Position numbers and translations under genes: made by a program. A model generated the notes under the pieces. The model made no database searches, was not told where the DNA came from, and saw nothing but the letters and a program-made list of their open reading frames with translations. Below, piece by piece: positions 50,555 to 59,652 of a stretch of 64,000 bases of DNA. Origin of the DNA: an uncultured Blautia sp. (GTDB taxonomy: Bacteria; Bacillota; Clostridia; Lachnospirales; Lachnospiraceae). The DNA lies in the NCBI GenBank assembly GCA_900551075.1, contig URVB01000011.1, positions 35,656 through 99,655 on the forward strand. The letters are read 5' to 3'. Position 1 is the stretch's first letter, and each line of letters starts with the position of its first letter.

Positions 50555-51418
50555 ATGTACGATCAGGCTACTTTGACATTGCATGTTGACCCTTTGATTT
50601 TAAGTGCTCTGCGTGAGGATATTACCAATGAGGATGTAACGACAAACAGCGTGATGCCGCATCCGCAGGCGGGAGAAGTGGATTTAATCTGCAAGCAGGC
50701 TGGGATCATCTGCGGGCTTCAGGTATTTGAGCGAGTATTTACTTTATTGGATGACAAAACAGGAGTGGAGTTTTTTGTAACGGATGGAGAAGCTGTAAAG
50801 GCGGGGCAGATGCTGGCAAAGGTGCGCGGAGATATCCGTATTCTGCTCTGCGGAGAGAGGACAGCATTGAACTATCTGCAGCGCATGAGCGGAATTGCGA
50901 CCTATACCTCTTCTGTAGCAGATCTGCTTAAGGGAAGTAAGACGAAGCTTCTGGATACCAGAAAGACAACGCCGAACAACCGTATTTTTGAAAAATATGC
51001 GGTTCGTGTGGGCGGAGGAAGAAACCACAGGCTGAATCTTTCAGATGGCGTATTGCTGAAGGATAATCATATTGGTGCGGCGGGAAGCGTGGCAAAGGCC
51101 GTTGCCATGGCAAGGGAATATGCACCCTTTGTCCGCAGGATTGAGGTGGAGGTGGAGAACCTGGAAATGGTAAAGGAAGCAGTAAAGGCCGGTGCGGACA
51201 TCATCATGCTGGACAATATGAGCCATGAGCAGATGAAGGAAGCAATGGAGTTTATTGCAGGAAAAGCCGAGGTTGAGGTATCCGGGAATGTGACCAAAGA
51301 GAATATCGCCCGTTTGACAGACCTGGGTGTGGACTATATTTCCAGCGGCGCCTTGACTCATTCCGCCCCGATCATGGATATCTCCCTTAAGAATCTTCAC
51401 AGGATAGCAGAGGGGTAA
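50555..51418 (+). CDS. nadC: Nicotinate-nucleotide pyrophosphorylase (quinolinate phosphoribosyltransferase)
   Basis: 287 aa from ATG 50555 with AGGAGG upstream; the longer frame from 50492 lies inside nadB. LREDITNEDVTTNSV, GERTALNYLQRMSGIAT, DTRKTTPNNRIFEKYAVRVGGG (split by residue 150), LKDNHIG, EVEVENLEM and DYISSGALTHS are NadC hallmarks. It converts quinolinate and PRPP to nicotinate mononucleotide. Confidence 0.93.
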   Translation: MYDQATLTLHVDPLILSALREDITNEDVTTNSVMPHPQAGEVDLICKQAGIICGLQVFERVFTLLDDKTGVEFFVTDGEAVKAGQMLAKVRGDIRILLCGERTALNYLQRMSGIATYTSSVADLLKGSKTKLLDTRKTTPNNRIFEKYAVRVGGGRNHRLNLSDGVLLKDNHIGAAGSVAKAVAMAREYAPFVRRIEVEVENLEMVKEAVKAGADIIMLDNMSHEQMKEAMEFIAGKAEVEVSGNVTKENIARLTDLGVDYISSGALTHSAPIMDISLKNLHRIAEG

Positions 51419-51491
51419 AGAGATTTTTTGGAATGTCAGAATGGATATCTGCTTCAGGAGAGCCTGAAACATGCAAATGGAGGATTATATT

Positions 51492-52409
51492 ATGAAAATA
51501 CGGGAATTACAGCAGAGGATTATCCGGTTAAAAGAGGAAAAGGATATCTGTATACTTGCCCACAGCTATCAGGCCAAGGAGATCATTGAGGTTGCGGATT
51601 TTACGGGAGATTCCTATCAGCTCAGCGTGCGGGCGGGAGCTGCCCGGCAGAGCACCGTGATCATGTGCGGTGTCCGATTTATGGCAGAAACGGTGAAAAT
51701 ACTTTCTCCACAAAAAAAGGTTTTGCTTGCTGCCCCTGCCGCAGGATGTCCTATGGCGGAACAGATGGGGAAGGAGTACATAGAAGCTGTAAAAAAGGAA
51801 TGTCCGGATTATGCAGTCGTTGCCTATATTAATACAACGGCAGAGCTGAAGACCATCTGCGATGTGTGTGTGACTTCTTCCTGTGCAGTGGAGCTTGTGA
51901 AGAAGCTGCCGGAAAAAAATGTTTTATTTATACCCGACTGCAACCTCGGCGGTTATGTGGCAGAGCAGGTCCCGGAAAAGAATCTGAAGCTGCTTCAGGG
52001 AGGATGCCCTGTGCATGCACAGGTTTGTGCTTCTGACGTGGAACGTGCGAAGAAGCTTCATCCGGGCGCAGAGGTGCTGGTGCATCCGGAATGCAGGCAG
52101 GAGGTGCTTGCACACGCTGATTTTATCGGTTCTACCTCCGCAATCATGAATTATGCGGTAAGATCAGAAGGGACGGAATTTATCATCGGTACGGAGATCA
52201 GTATTGCACAGCATCTCTCTTACCAGTGTCCTGAAAAGCACTTTTATGCGCTCTCCAAATGTCTGATCTGCCCGGATATGAAGGAGACTTCCCTTATGGA
52301 TGTTTACCATGCGGCAGCCGGGACTGGCGGCGAAGAGATTCTGCTTGATGAGGAAACGATAGAAAAAGCAGGGAAATGTATTGCCCGTATGATCGAGCTG
52401 GGAGGCTGA
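51492..52409 (+). CDS. nadA: Quinolinate synthase
   Basis: 305 aa from ATG 51492 (GGAGG eight bases upstream). ILAHSYQAKEIIEVADFTGDSYQLS, CGVRFMAETVKILSP, VTSSCAVEL, HPECRQEV, GTE and the C-terminal cysteine in LICPDMK are typical; three Cys hold the 4Fe-4S cluster. It condenses iminoaspartate with dihydroxyacetone phosphate. The third gene of the operon, followed by a strong terminator. Confidence 0.93.
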   Translation: MKIRELQQRIIRLKEEKDICILAHSYQAKEIIEVADFTGDSYQLSVRAGAARQSTVIMCGVRFMAETVKILSPQKKVLLAAPAAGCPMAEQMGKEYIEAVKKECPDYAVVAYINTTAELKTICDVCVTSSCAVELVKKLPEKNVLFIPDCNLGGYVAEQVPEKNLKLLQGGCPVHAQVCASDVERAKKLHPGAEVLVHPECRQEVLAHADFIGSTSAIMNYAVRSEGTEFIIGTEISIAQHLSYQCPEKHFYALSKCLICPDMKETSLMDVYHAAAGTGGEEILLDEETIEKAGKCIARMIELGG

Positions 52410-52469
52410 AAGTTTTCCCCGGTTTTTACGGAGAGAGAAACAGGGATAAAAAATAGGACCGTTTAGGGA

Positions 52470-52511
52470 AATCCGGTGCGTCTTTAAGAAAGACCACTGG
52501 ATTTTTTATTT
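52470..52511 (+). terminator. Rho-independent terminator after nadBCA
   Basis: AATCCGGTG (52470-52478) pairs with CACTGGATT (52495-52503), with an inner stem GTCTTT/AAAGAC, followed by a T-run to about 52508. Confidence 0.85.
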
Positions 52512-52614
52512 ATTAGACCGGGAAAAGGTACTCCGTTTTGTTCGAAAAGCAACCCGGTTATTTAAAAACAAAAAGCTTTCCGGGCAGAATTCTTTTTTAT
52601 ATGCTATGAAATAT

Positions 52615-52643
52615 TTGGCAAAGTCATGATTTTGTGCTAAGAT
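52615..52643 (+). promoter_or_regulatory. Promoter of the M20 amidohydrolase / potABCD region
   Basis: TTGGCA (52615-52620), a 17-base spacer, TAAGAT (52638-52643). The ~110-base leader to ATG 52754 contains a GC-rich stretch (52671-52690) that could fold. The rest of the 52410-52753 gap is the nadA terminator and AT-rich spacer. Confidence 0.55.
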
Positions 52644-52753
52644 ATAGCGTGGTAAATGATTACATTTTATCGGCGCCCTTGCTGCGCCGCATAACCATGC
52701 CCCATAAGGGTTACCGCTTATGAAAAGACAGACGGACAGAAGGTGAAGGCTGA

Positions 52754-54055
52754 ATGGATGCCATAGAGAAGAAAATTGTTGATCTCATAGATGCACACAG
52801 AAGGGAGATTCTGGAGTTTGCAGAGGATATTGCCGCACATCCGGAACCGGGCTTCGAGGAGGTGCGGACTGCGGCCCGTGTAGAGAAGTTTCTTGGGAAG
52901 CTTGGCTACGGGGTTCAGACGCGGCTTGCTCACACAGGTGTCCGGGGTGACCAGAGGGGAAAGGGCGGTCCCAATGTGACGATCATCGGAGAAATGGATG
53001 CGATTGGATGCAGGACGCATCCTCTTGCGGACGCTGTGACAGGAGTTGCACATGCATGCGGACATCATGCACAGCTTGCGGCCATGGCCGGAGCAGCGAT
53101 TGCTTTTGCAGATGAGGAGGTCTGTTCTGCCCAGGCGGGAAGTGTCTCGTTTTTTGCAGTTCCCGCCGAGGAATACATTGATGCAGAGAAGCGGGCACGG
53201 CTTCAAAAAGAAGGAATCGGCTTTGCCGCCTCCGGCAAAAGCGAGCTGATCCGGACGGGGGCTTTTGCACATACGGATATTGTCATGACAACGCACGTGC
53301 ATATGGTGCCTGTAAAGGAGGATTTTTATCTGGGAAATCCGGCGTGTAACGGCTTTACGGCTGAGCGGGTGACGGTGAGGGGAAAGGTGGCTCATGCGGC
53401 GATCGATCCGTGGAACGGGGTGAATGCATTGAATATCACCACCAGTGCCATTCAGATGATGGGGCTTCTTAGGGAAACCTTCCGGGAGGAGGACCATGTA
53501 AGGCTGCACAATGTGATACGGAAGGCAGGGGATATTGTAAACAGTGTGCCTGATGAAGCGGTCGTGGAGACGAAGGTGCGGGCTGCCTCTCTGGAAAAGA
53601 TACAGGAGATACGGGAAAGGATTCACAGGGTTTACGATGGTGCGGCCTATGCATTTGGCGGAAGAATCGAAAGAGAAACTCTGCAGGGATATATGCCTGT
53701 GCTGTTTCGGGAAGCAGATGACGTGCTTGTGGAGGCAGCAGAGGATTTGGGTATTTCTTACAGGAAAGTACAGAACACGGATTTTAACAATGCATGTACG
53801 GATGCAGGAGATCTGACACATCTTCTGCCTGTGCTGAATTTTACGTATAAGGGCTTTGAGGGAAAGCTGCACGGTGCGGATTTCCGTATCGCAGACCCGG
53901 AAATTGCCTATATTTTTCCGGCGAAGCTGCTTGCATTGGCCGCATATAAGCTTTTGAAGGACGGCGGACAGAGGGCAGAAAGGCTTATACGGGAATTTAC
54001 GCCTGTGTTCACCAGAGAAGAGTATGTAAAATACATTCGAGAACATAATCAGTAA
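52754..54055 (+). CDS. M20-family metallo-amidohydrolase/peptidase
   Basis: 433 aa. PEPGFEEVRTA and GEMDAIGC (metal ligand Asp), HACGHHAQLAAMAG with the His pair, PAEEYIDAEK with catalytic Glu, and GKVAHAAIDPWNGVNA in the dimerisation domain identify an M20D (HipO/AbgB-like) enzyme. It cleaves N-acyl amino acids or small amide substrates. It sits 49 bases before potA in the same direction, so a link with a polyamine-like or acylated amine substrate imported by that system is possible. Confidence 0.88.
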   Translation: MDAIEKKIVDLIDAHRREILEFAEDIAAHPEPGFEEVRTAARVEKFLGKLGYGVQTRLAHTGVRGDQRGKGGPNVTIIGEMDAIGCRTHPLADAVTGVAHACGHHAQLAAMAGAAIAFADEEVCSAQAGSVSFFAVPAEEYIDAEKRARLQKEGIGFAASGKSELIRTGAFAHTDIVMTTHVHMVPVKEDFYLGNPACNGFTAERVTVRGKVAHAAIDPWNGVNALNITTSAIQMMGLLRETFREEDHVRLHNVIRKAGDIVNSVPDEAVVETKVRAASLEKIQEIRERIHRVYDGAAYAFGGRIERETLQGYMPVLFREADDVLVEAAEDLGISYRKVQNTDFNNACTDAGDLTHLLPVLNFTYKGFEGKLHGADFRIADPEIAYIFPAKLLALAAYKLLKDGGQRAERLIREFTPVFTREEYVKYIREHNQ

Positions 54056-54104
54056 TATCTGATTTGGGATGAACAGGTATGGATAGGATGAACAGGAGAA
54101 GGAA

Positions 54105-55229
54105 ATGACAGAGATTTGTTTGGAATTACGCGATGTCAAAAAGAGCTTCGTGGAAGGCGAGGAGGTCTTGCAGGGAATCAGTCTTGCGATCGGAAGAGGA
54201 GAGTTCATCACGCTTTTGGGAGCCTCCGGCTGCGGAAAGACTACAACTCTTCGGATCATCGCCGGATTGGAGATACCGGATGAGGGAACCGTCTGTCTGG
54301 AGGGGAAGGATGTGACCTTCCTGGAGCCTGACGAGCGTGATGTGAATACGGTTTTTCAGAATTATGCACTGTTTCCCCATATGAACGTAGCGGATAATAT
54401 CGGCTATGGTCTCAAAATAAAAAAGGTGCCGAAGGCGGAGATAAAGAAGAGAGTTGGAGAGATGCTAAAGCTGGTACAGCTTGCCGGTTTCGAAAAGAGA
54501 AAGCCTTCAGAACTGTCCGGCGGACAGAGGCAGAGAGTAGCCATTGCAAGGGCATTGGTGAATAATCCAAAGGTGCTGCTTCTGGATGAACCCCTGGGAG
54601 CGCTGGATCTGCAGCTTCGAAGGGCCATGCAGACAGAACTGAAGCGTCTTCAGAAAAAGCTGGGGATTACGTTTATTTATATTACCCACGATCAGGAGGA
54701 AGCCATTAATATGTCTGACAGGATCGTCGTTATGAATAAGGGCAGATTTGAGCAGATCGGGACTCCGGATGAAATATACAATCATCCGAAGACAAGCTAT
54801 GTGGCGACCTTTGTGGGAAATGCGAATATTCTGGAGGGAACCATAGAGCGCATGGAGGGTACCCGGGCGCTTGCAGCGTTCTGCGGCGGCAAAGCTCTGA
54901 TTGAAACGGACGGAGAAATTCTGAGGCCAGGGGAAAAAGTGAAGCTGGCTGTACGCAGTGAAAATATTCAGTTGGATGAGGACTGCGGCTGTGGAATGGA
55001 AGCCATTGTCGAGGAAAAGAGCTTTGCGGGGGGACAACTGCGGCTGGTTCTGAAGCAGCCGGATGGCAGGGAGGTCATAGCCAGCCGTTATGGGATTGAT
55101 GCGGATATACAGCCCGGGCAAAGGGTCTGTTACCGCTTTCACCCGAAGGATGCCGTAATGGTAGATCGTGCCGGAATGGATGAAAATGCCGGGGAGCAGG
55201 TTTCTAAGAAGGAGGCGGAACATGCGTAG
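54105..55229 (+). CDS. potA: Spermidine/putrescine ABC transporter ATP-binding protein
   Basis: 374 aa. Walker A GASGCGKTT (about 37-45), Q-loop FQNYALFPHM, signature LSGGQRQRVAIARAL, Walker B LLLDEPLGALD, His in THDQEEA, followed by a C-terminal TOBE-type regulatory domain (about 290-355). It powers uptake through the PotB/PotC pair encoded next. Whether the substrate is a polyamine or another small cation cannot be read from the ATPase. Confidence 0.92.
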   Translation: MTEICLELRDVKKSFVEGEEVLQGISLAIGRGEFITLLGASGCGKTTTLRIIAGLEIPDEGTVCLEGKDVTFLEPDERDVNTVFQNYALFPHMNVADNIGYGLKIKKVPKAEIKKRVGEMLKLVQLAGFEKRKPSELSGGQRQRVAIARALVNNPKVLLLDEPLGALDLQLRRAMQTELKRLQKKLGITFIYITHDQEEAINMSDRIVVMNKGRFEQIGTPDEIYNHPKTSYVATFVGNANILEGTIERMEGTRALAAFCGGKALIETDGEILRPGEKVKLAVRSENIQLDEDCGCGMEAIVEEKSFAGGQLRLVLKQPDGREVIASRYGIDADIQPGQRVCYRFHPKDAVMVDRAGMDENAGEQVSKKEAEHA

Positions 55230-56076
55230 ACGTAAGAACGGCTCTGTCTGGATGATTTTGCCTCTGTATATTTTTACCCTGATATTTGTGGCGGGACCAC
55301 TTGTTTATATGGCAGCCTTGAGCTTTGCCACACCAAATGCAGGTTATGGGGTAAGCTGGAACCTTACTCTTAATAATTACAAAAAGATTTTAGAGCCGGT
55401 TTATCTGAATACCTTTCTGCAGTCCTTTCAGCTTGCCATTACCAGTACGCTGGCCATCAGCCTGATCGGCTATCCCTTCGGTTATTTTATGGCAAAGCTT
55501 CCTAAGGGACGCAGGAAAAAAGCAATGCTTTTTTTGATGCTTCCGTTTTGGGTGAATTCCCTGATCCGTCTCTACGGGTGGATCATCATTCTGCAGAATA
55601 AAGGGATTTTGAATTTTATACTGAAAAAGCTGGGTCTGATCGAGAAGCCGCTGAAAATATTATACAGCTATCCCGCTATTGTGGTGGGGATGGTCTATGT
55701 GCTGCTTCCGTTTATGATCCTCTCCGTATATTCCAGTGCGGAGAAGCTGGACTGGTCACTGGTGGAGGCAGCCAGGGATTTAGGAGCTTCCGGATTTCAG
55801 GCATTTTGGACCGTGTCCTTTAAGCTGACTCTGCCGGGATTGTTGTCCGGCATTATTCTGACCTTTATTCCGTCTATGGGACTTTTCTTTATTGCAGACA
55901 TTTTGGGCGGAAACAAAATCGTTCTGGTGGGCAGCCTGATTCAGGAGCAGATGACAAGGGGGAGCAACTGGCCTTTTGCGGCAGCGCTTGCCGTTGTGCT
56001 GATGATCCTGACAACGCTCATGATCATGCTGTACAGAAAAATCACAAACGTGAAGGAATTGGAGGGAATCGGATGA
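55222..56076 (+). CDS. potB: Polyamine ABC transporter permease PotB
   Basis: 284 aa from ATG 55222 (GGAGG six bases upstream), overlapping potA by eight bases; a longer frame from 55168 lies within potA. Six membrane segments, and the permease EAA loop EAARDLGASGFQAFWTVSFKLTLPG (about 185-210; key residues E, A, A, G). It forms the channel with PotC. Confidence 0.92.
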   Translation: MRRRKNGSVWMILPLYIFTLIFVAGPLVYMAALSFATPNAGYGVSWNLTLNNYKKILEPVYLNTFLQSFQLAITSTLAISLIGYPFGYFMAKLPKGRRKKAMLFLMLPFWVNSLIRLYGWIIILQNKGILNFILKKLGLIEKPLKILYSYPAIVVGMVYVLLPFMILSVYSSAEKLDWSLVEAARDLGASGFQAFWTVSFKLTLPGLLSGIILTFIPSMGLFFIADILGGNKIVLVGSLIQEQMTRGSNWPFAAALAVVLMILTTLMIMLYRKITNVKELEGIG

Positions 56077-56879
56077 AAAAGAATTCTAAGCTTTCGGGAA
56101 TTTATCTTGGAGTTGTGTTTTTTTTGATGTACCTTCCGATCGGAGTTGTCGTGGTATTCTCCTTCAATGAATCAAAGCTTCCGGTGAAACTCAGCGGATT
56201 TTCCCTGCAGTGGTATGAGAAGCTGTTTCAGAACAGCGCGATGCTGGAAGCACTTGGGAACAGCCTGCTCCTCGGTATTTTAAGCTGCCTGATCTCAGCG
56301 GTCATCGGTACGCTGGGGGCGGTTGGCCTTGCCGGGAATCATTGGAGGTCCAAGGGGATTCTCGAATATATCTCAATTCTGCCGCTGATGATTCCGGAAA
56401 TTATTTTAGGTATGGTTCTTATGGCGTTTTTTTATATGCTGGGACTTCCCTTCGGAATGCTGACCCTGCTTCTGGGGCATACGGTGTTTTGTGTACCTTA
56501 TATCCTTATGGAGGTCAAGGCAAGTCTGACAGGTATGGATCCTTCGTTGGAGGAAGCTGCCAGAGATTTGGGCGCGGGGCCTTTTCGGGCCTTTTGGGAT
56601 ATTACTCTGCCTCTGATCATGCCGGCTGTGCTGTCCGGCTCCCTGTTGGCGTTTGCCATGTCTATGGATGATGTGGTCATCAGTATATTTGTAAACGGCC
56701 CAAGACTGTCCACGCTTCCGATCAAGGTATATACACAGCTTAAGACAGGGGTGACGCCGGAGATCAATGCGCTCTGTACGATCATGCTGGCAGTGACGCT
56801 TCTGGCAATTGCTTTGTATGCACTGCTTGGAAAAATCGGCGGAGGAAGCAAGCGGCTCTTTTCAAAAGAAGAGAAGTAG
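56073..56879 (+). CDS. potC: Polyamine ABC transporter permease PotC
   Basis: 268 aa, six membrane segments, EAA loop at EEAARDLGAGPFRAFWDITLP (about 153-173), and the PotC-type C-terminal half (SMDDVVISIFVNGP). It starts with an ATGA overlap on potB. Confidence 0.92.
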   Translation: MKKNSKLSGIYLGVVFFLMYLPIGVVVVFSFNESKLPVKLSGFSLQWYEKLFQNSAMLEALGNSLLLGILSCLISAVIGTLGAVGLAGNHWRSKGILEYISILPLMIPEIILGMVLMAFFYMLGLPFGMLTLLLGHTVFCVPYILMEVKASLTGMDPSLEEAARDLGAGPFRAFWDITLPLIMPAVLSGSLLAFAMSMDDVVISIFVNGPRLSTLPIKVYTQLKTGVTPEINALCTIMLAVTLLAIALYALLGKIGGGSKRLFSKEEK

Positions 56880-56954
56880 AGTATACTGTAAATGCACATC
56901 TTTTTGAAAATAAGAAAATGAGCTTTGTAAATAATGAGTAAAGGAGAAATGATC

Positions 56955-57983
56955 ATGAAAAAGTTAGCAGTCGGTTTCTTATGTGCGGCACTGGCAGTTC
57001 CAATGATGTCCATTCCGGTTATGGCGGATTCCAAGGAGCTGGTGCTGTTTACCTGGGAGGGTGTATTTCCGCAGGAGGTTTTAGATTCTTTTGAAGAAGA
57101 AACAGGCGTGAAAGTCATCTACTCCAATTTTGATACGGACGAGACGATGCTTGAGAAGCTTTCCATGGCTAAGGGCGGAGACTATGACATTATCGTCGCA
57201 GACGATTATATTCTGGAAACCGTCATTCAGGAAGGTCTGGCCGAAAAGCTGGACAAAGAGAAGCTCACCGGTATTGAGAATATCAATCCCCTGTATCAGG
57301 GACAGTTCTATGACCCGGATGACGAATATACCATTCCTTATGGGGCAGGAATCCCTCTGATTGTCTACGATCCGGAAATGGTGGATACCGAGATCCAGGG
57401 ATATGCGGACCTGTGGGATCCTTCTCTGGAGGACAGCATTGCCTTAATCGGAAATTACCGTGTAATCAACGGCATCACTCAGCTTGCCATGGGCAGGAGC
57501 ATGAATGAGGAGGATGTGGACGTCATCAGGGAAACAGGTGAAAAGCTTTTGGAGCTGGCGCCGAATGTCCGTCTGATCCAGGATGATAATACACAGAATG
57601 CACTTCTGAACGGAGAAGCAAGTGTAGGCTTTCTCTATACCTCCCAGGTAACGGCTGCCCTGGCCGAAAATCCCGATCTGACAGTGGTTTATCCAAAAGA
57701 GGGACTCGGTTTTGGAATCATGGGAATGTTTATTCCGGGTGCGGCTCCGAATAAGGAAGCTGCTTATCAGTTTATGGATTATATCTTAAAACCTGAGATC
57801 GCAGCACAGTGTACGGATTTTATCGGATATTACTGCACGAATAAAGCGGCGGAGGATGGTGTAAATCCGGCTCTGGTGGTACCGGATTCCGTAAAGAGTG
57901 CGGAGATCGTTCAGAATGTCAGCCAGGAAGCGGAAGAACAGTACAATAAGAACTGGACGGAGTTTAAGGCTGCCTGCGATTAA
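56955..57983 (+). CDS. potD: Polyamine-binding protein PotD
   Basis: 342 aa from ATG 56955 (AAGGAG upstream). A Sec signal peptide (KKLAVGFLCAALAVPMMS) ends near VMA-DS, without a lipobox, which is unusual for a Gram-positive binding protein since it must be anchored or retained another way. The mature part has LFTWEGVFPQEVLDSFEEETG and YNKNWTEFK at the end, as in PotD/PotF. It binds the substrate outside the membrane and passes it to PotBC. Confidence 0.9.
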   Translation: MKKLAVGFLCAALAVPMMSIPVMADSKELVLFTWEGVFPQEVLDSFEEETGVKVIYSNFDTDETMLEKLSMAKGGDYDIIVADDYILETVIQEGLAEKLDKEKLTGIENINPLYQGQFYDPDDEYTIPYGAGIPLIVYDPEMVDTEIQGYADLWDPSLEDSIALIGNYRVINGITQLAMGRSMNEEDVDVIRETGEKLLELAPNVRLIQDDNTQNALLNGEASVGFLYTSQVTAALAENPDLTVVYPKEGLGFGIMGMFIPGAAPNKEAAYQFMDYILKPEIAAQCTDFIGYYCTNKAAEDGVNPALVVPDSVKSAEIVQNVSQEAEEQYNKNWTEFKAACD

Positions 57984-58006
57984 TGGCTACAAGGGGGAAC
58001 AAGAAG

Positions 58007-59632
58007 ATGGAAATTTACAAGGGTACAGCAACCTTCTCGGGAATTGCCATCGGTAAAATACTATATTATCACAGAAGCGATTATCAGATACGGCAGTATC
58101 TGGTCAGTGACGTAAAAAAAGAACTGAGGGATTTTAACGAAGCCAGGCTTCAGGTGATCGGGCAGCTTCGGGAATTATATAAGAAAAACGATTCCAGACA
58201 GGAGAGGGAATCCAAGGTTTTTCTGGAGCAGGCGAGACTATTGGAGTCAGGAAGCTTTATCCGTGCTGTGGAGAGCATGATCTCATCAGAAAAGGTCAAT
58301 GCTGCTTATGCAGTTATGACGAATCGGGATGAACTGGCTTCTACCTTCCGTAAGCTGGAGGATTCCGCAATCCGTGAGAGAGTATTTCATATCCAGGAGA
58401 TTTCCAATCGTCTGATTGCCATTTTAGGCGGGGATTCACCGAGGATCGATCTGGGAGAGGAACCGGTGATTCTGGTAGCAGAGACACTTTCTCCTGCGGA
58501 AATTATGGAAATGGATAAGGAGAAGCTTCTGGCAGTGGTGACACGGCAGGGCTCTTCGGTTTCCCATGCTTCTATAATGGCCAAAACAATGGAGATTCCG
58601 TCTCTGGTCGATATTGAGACAGACGATGGCTGGGAAGGAATGCAGGCCATTGTAGATGGGTATACGGGTACCTTATATCTGTGTCCGGAGCGAGAGGTGC
58701 TGCGCGAATACGAGATCAGGAGAAGGGCAGATTCCGAAGAACGTGAGGAGCTGCTGAAGCTGAAAAGCGAGAAGGATGAAACCGAAGACGGAAAGGAAAT
58801 AGGACTGTATGCAAATATCGGTAATCTGGATGATCTGAACAGTGTTCTGTTTTACGGAGGCTCCGGCATCGGTCTTCTGCGCAGTGAATTTCAATATCTT
58901 GGAAGAGAAAATTATCCGCGCGAAAATGAGTTGTTCCTGGCTTATAAAAAGGTCGCGGAAACCATGGGGGATAAGCTGGCTGTGATTCGGACCGTGGATT
59001 TGGGCGCTGATAAGCAGGCGGAATATCTGGCGATTCCGGATGAAGCGAATCCGATTATGGGGAACAGGGGAATCCGTTTCTGTCTGGACCGAAAGCGGAT
59101 GTTTAAGGCACAGCTCCGGGCGATTTATCGGGCCAGCGCTTATGGGAATCTTGCCATGATGTATCCGATGATCACCTCAGAAGAGGAAATGGATGAGATC
59201 GAGGAGATCATTGCGGAGGTGCAGAACGGACTTATGGAAAAGCAGATTCCTTTTAAGGATATCCATACCGGAATCATGATAGAGACTCCGGCTGCAGTGA
59301 TGATCAGCCGTGAGCTGGCTAAAAGGGTGGACTTTCTGAGTCTTGGAACCAATGACCTGACGCAGTATACGCTGGCTATGGACAGACAGAATCCGCTGCT
59401 TAAGAATAAGTACAATGATCACCATCCGGCTGTTTTAAGGATGATACGTCTTGTGGTGGAGGCCGCGCACAAGGAGGGCTGCACAGTCTGTATCTGCGGT
59501 GAGCTTGCAGCAGATACAGCGCTGACGGAGACCTTTCTGCGTATGGGCGTGGATTCTCTGTCTGTGGTTCCGGCGTGCATTCTTCCGGTGCGAAAAGCAC
59601 TTCGGAAGACGAATTTGAGCAAAGAGTGCTGA
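58007..59632 (+). CDS. ptsI: PEP-protein phosphotransferase (PtsI-like)
   Basis: 541 aa from ATG 58007 (AAGGGGG nine bases upstream). The phospho-histidine is His187 in GSSVSHASIMAKTMEIP; the standard enzyme has GG-TSH. The PEP-binding C-terminal half has RSEFQYLG, GNRGIRFCLD, MYPMITSEEEM, GIMIETPAA, LGTNDLTQYTLAMDRQ and CGELAADT. HPr or an EII component is not nearby; its neighbours are the polyamine transporter and a DUF362 protein. It may be the general Enzyme I or a paralogue with its own phospho-acceptor. Confidence 0.88.
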   Translation: MEIYKGTATFSGIAIGKILYYHRSDYQIRQYLVSDVKKELRDFNEARLQVIGQLRELYKKNDSRQERESKVFLEQARLLESGSFIRAVESMISSEKVNAAYAVMTNRDELASTFRKLEDSAIRERVFHIQEISNRLIAILGGDSPRIDLGEEPVILVAETLSPAEIMEMDKEKLLAVVTRQGSSVSHASIMAKTMEIPSLVDIETDDGWEGMQAIVDGYTGTLYLCPEREVLREYEIRRRADSEEREELLKLKSEKDETEDGKEIGLYANIGNLDDLNSVLFYGGSGIGLLRSEFQYLGRENYPRENELFLAYKKVAETMGDKLAVIRTVDLGADKQAEYLAIPDEANPIMGNRGIRFCLDRKRMFKAQLRAIYRASAYGNLAMMYPMITSEEEMDEIEEIIAEVQNGLMEKQIPFKDIHTGIMIETPAAVMISRELAKRVDFLSLGTNDLTQYTLAMDRQNPLLKNKYNDHHPAVLRMIRLVVEAAHKEGCTVCICGELAADTALTETFLRMGVDSLSVVPACILPVRKALRKTNLSKEC

Positions 59633-59652
59633 TAGAAGAAAAAGGAAGGCAT

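Noticed and set aside
52671..52690. GC-rich stretch in the leader of the M20 gene as a riboswitch
   Set aside because: I could not match it to any known riboswitch consensus and the pairing is weak.
52718..54259. 513-codon minus-strand open frame opposite the M20 gene
   Set aside because: It covers a clear M20 amidohydrolase on the plus strand and runs into potA; the translation is low in order and has no family features.
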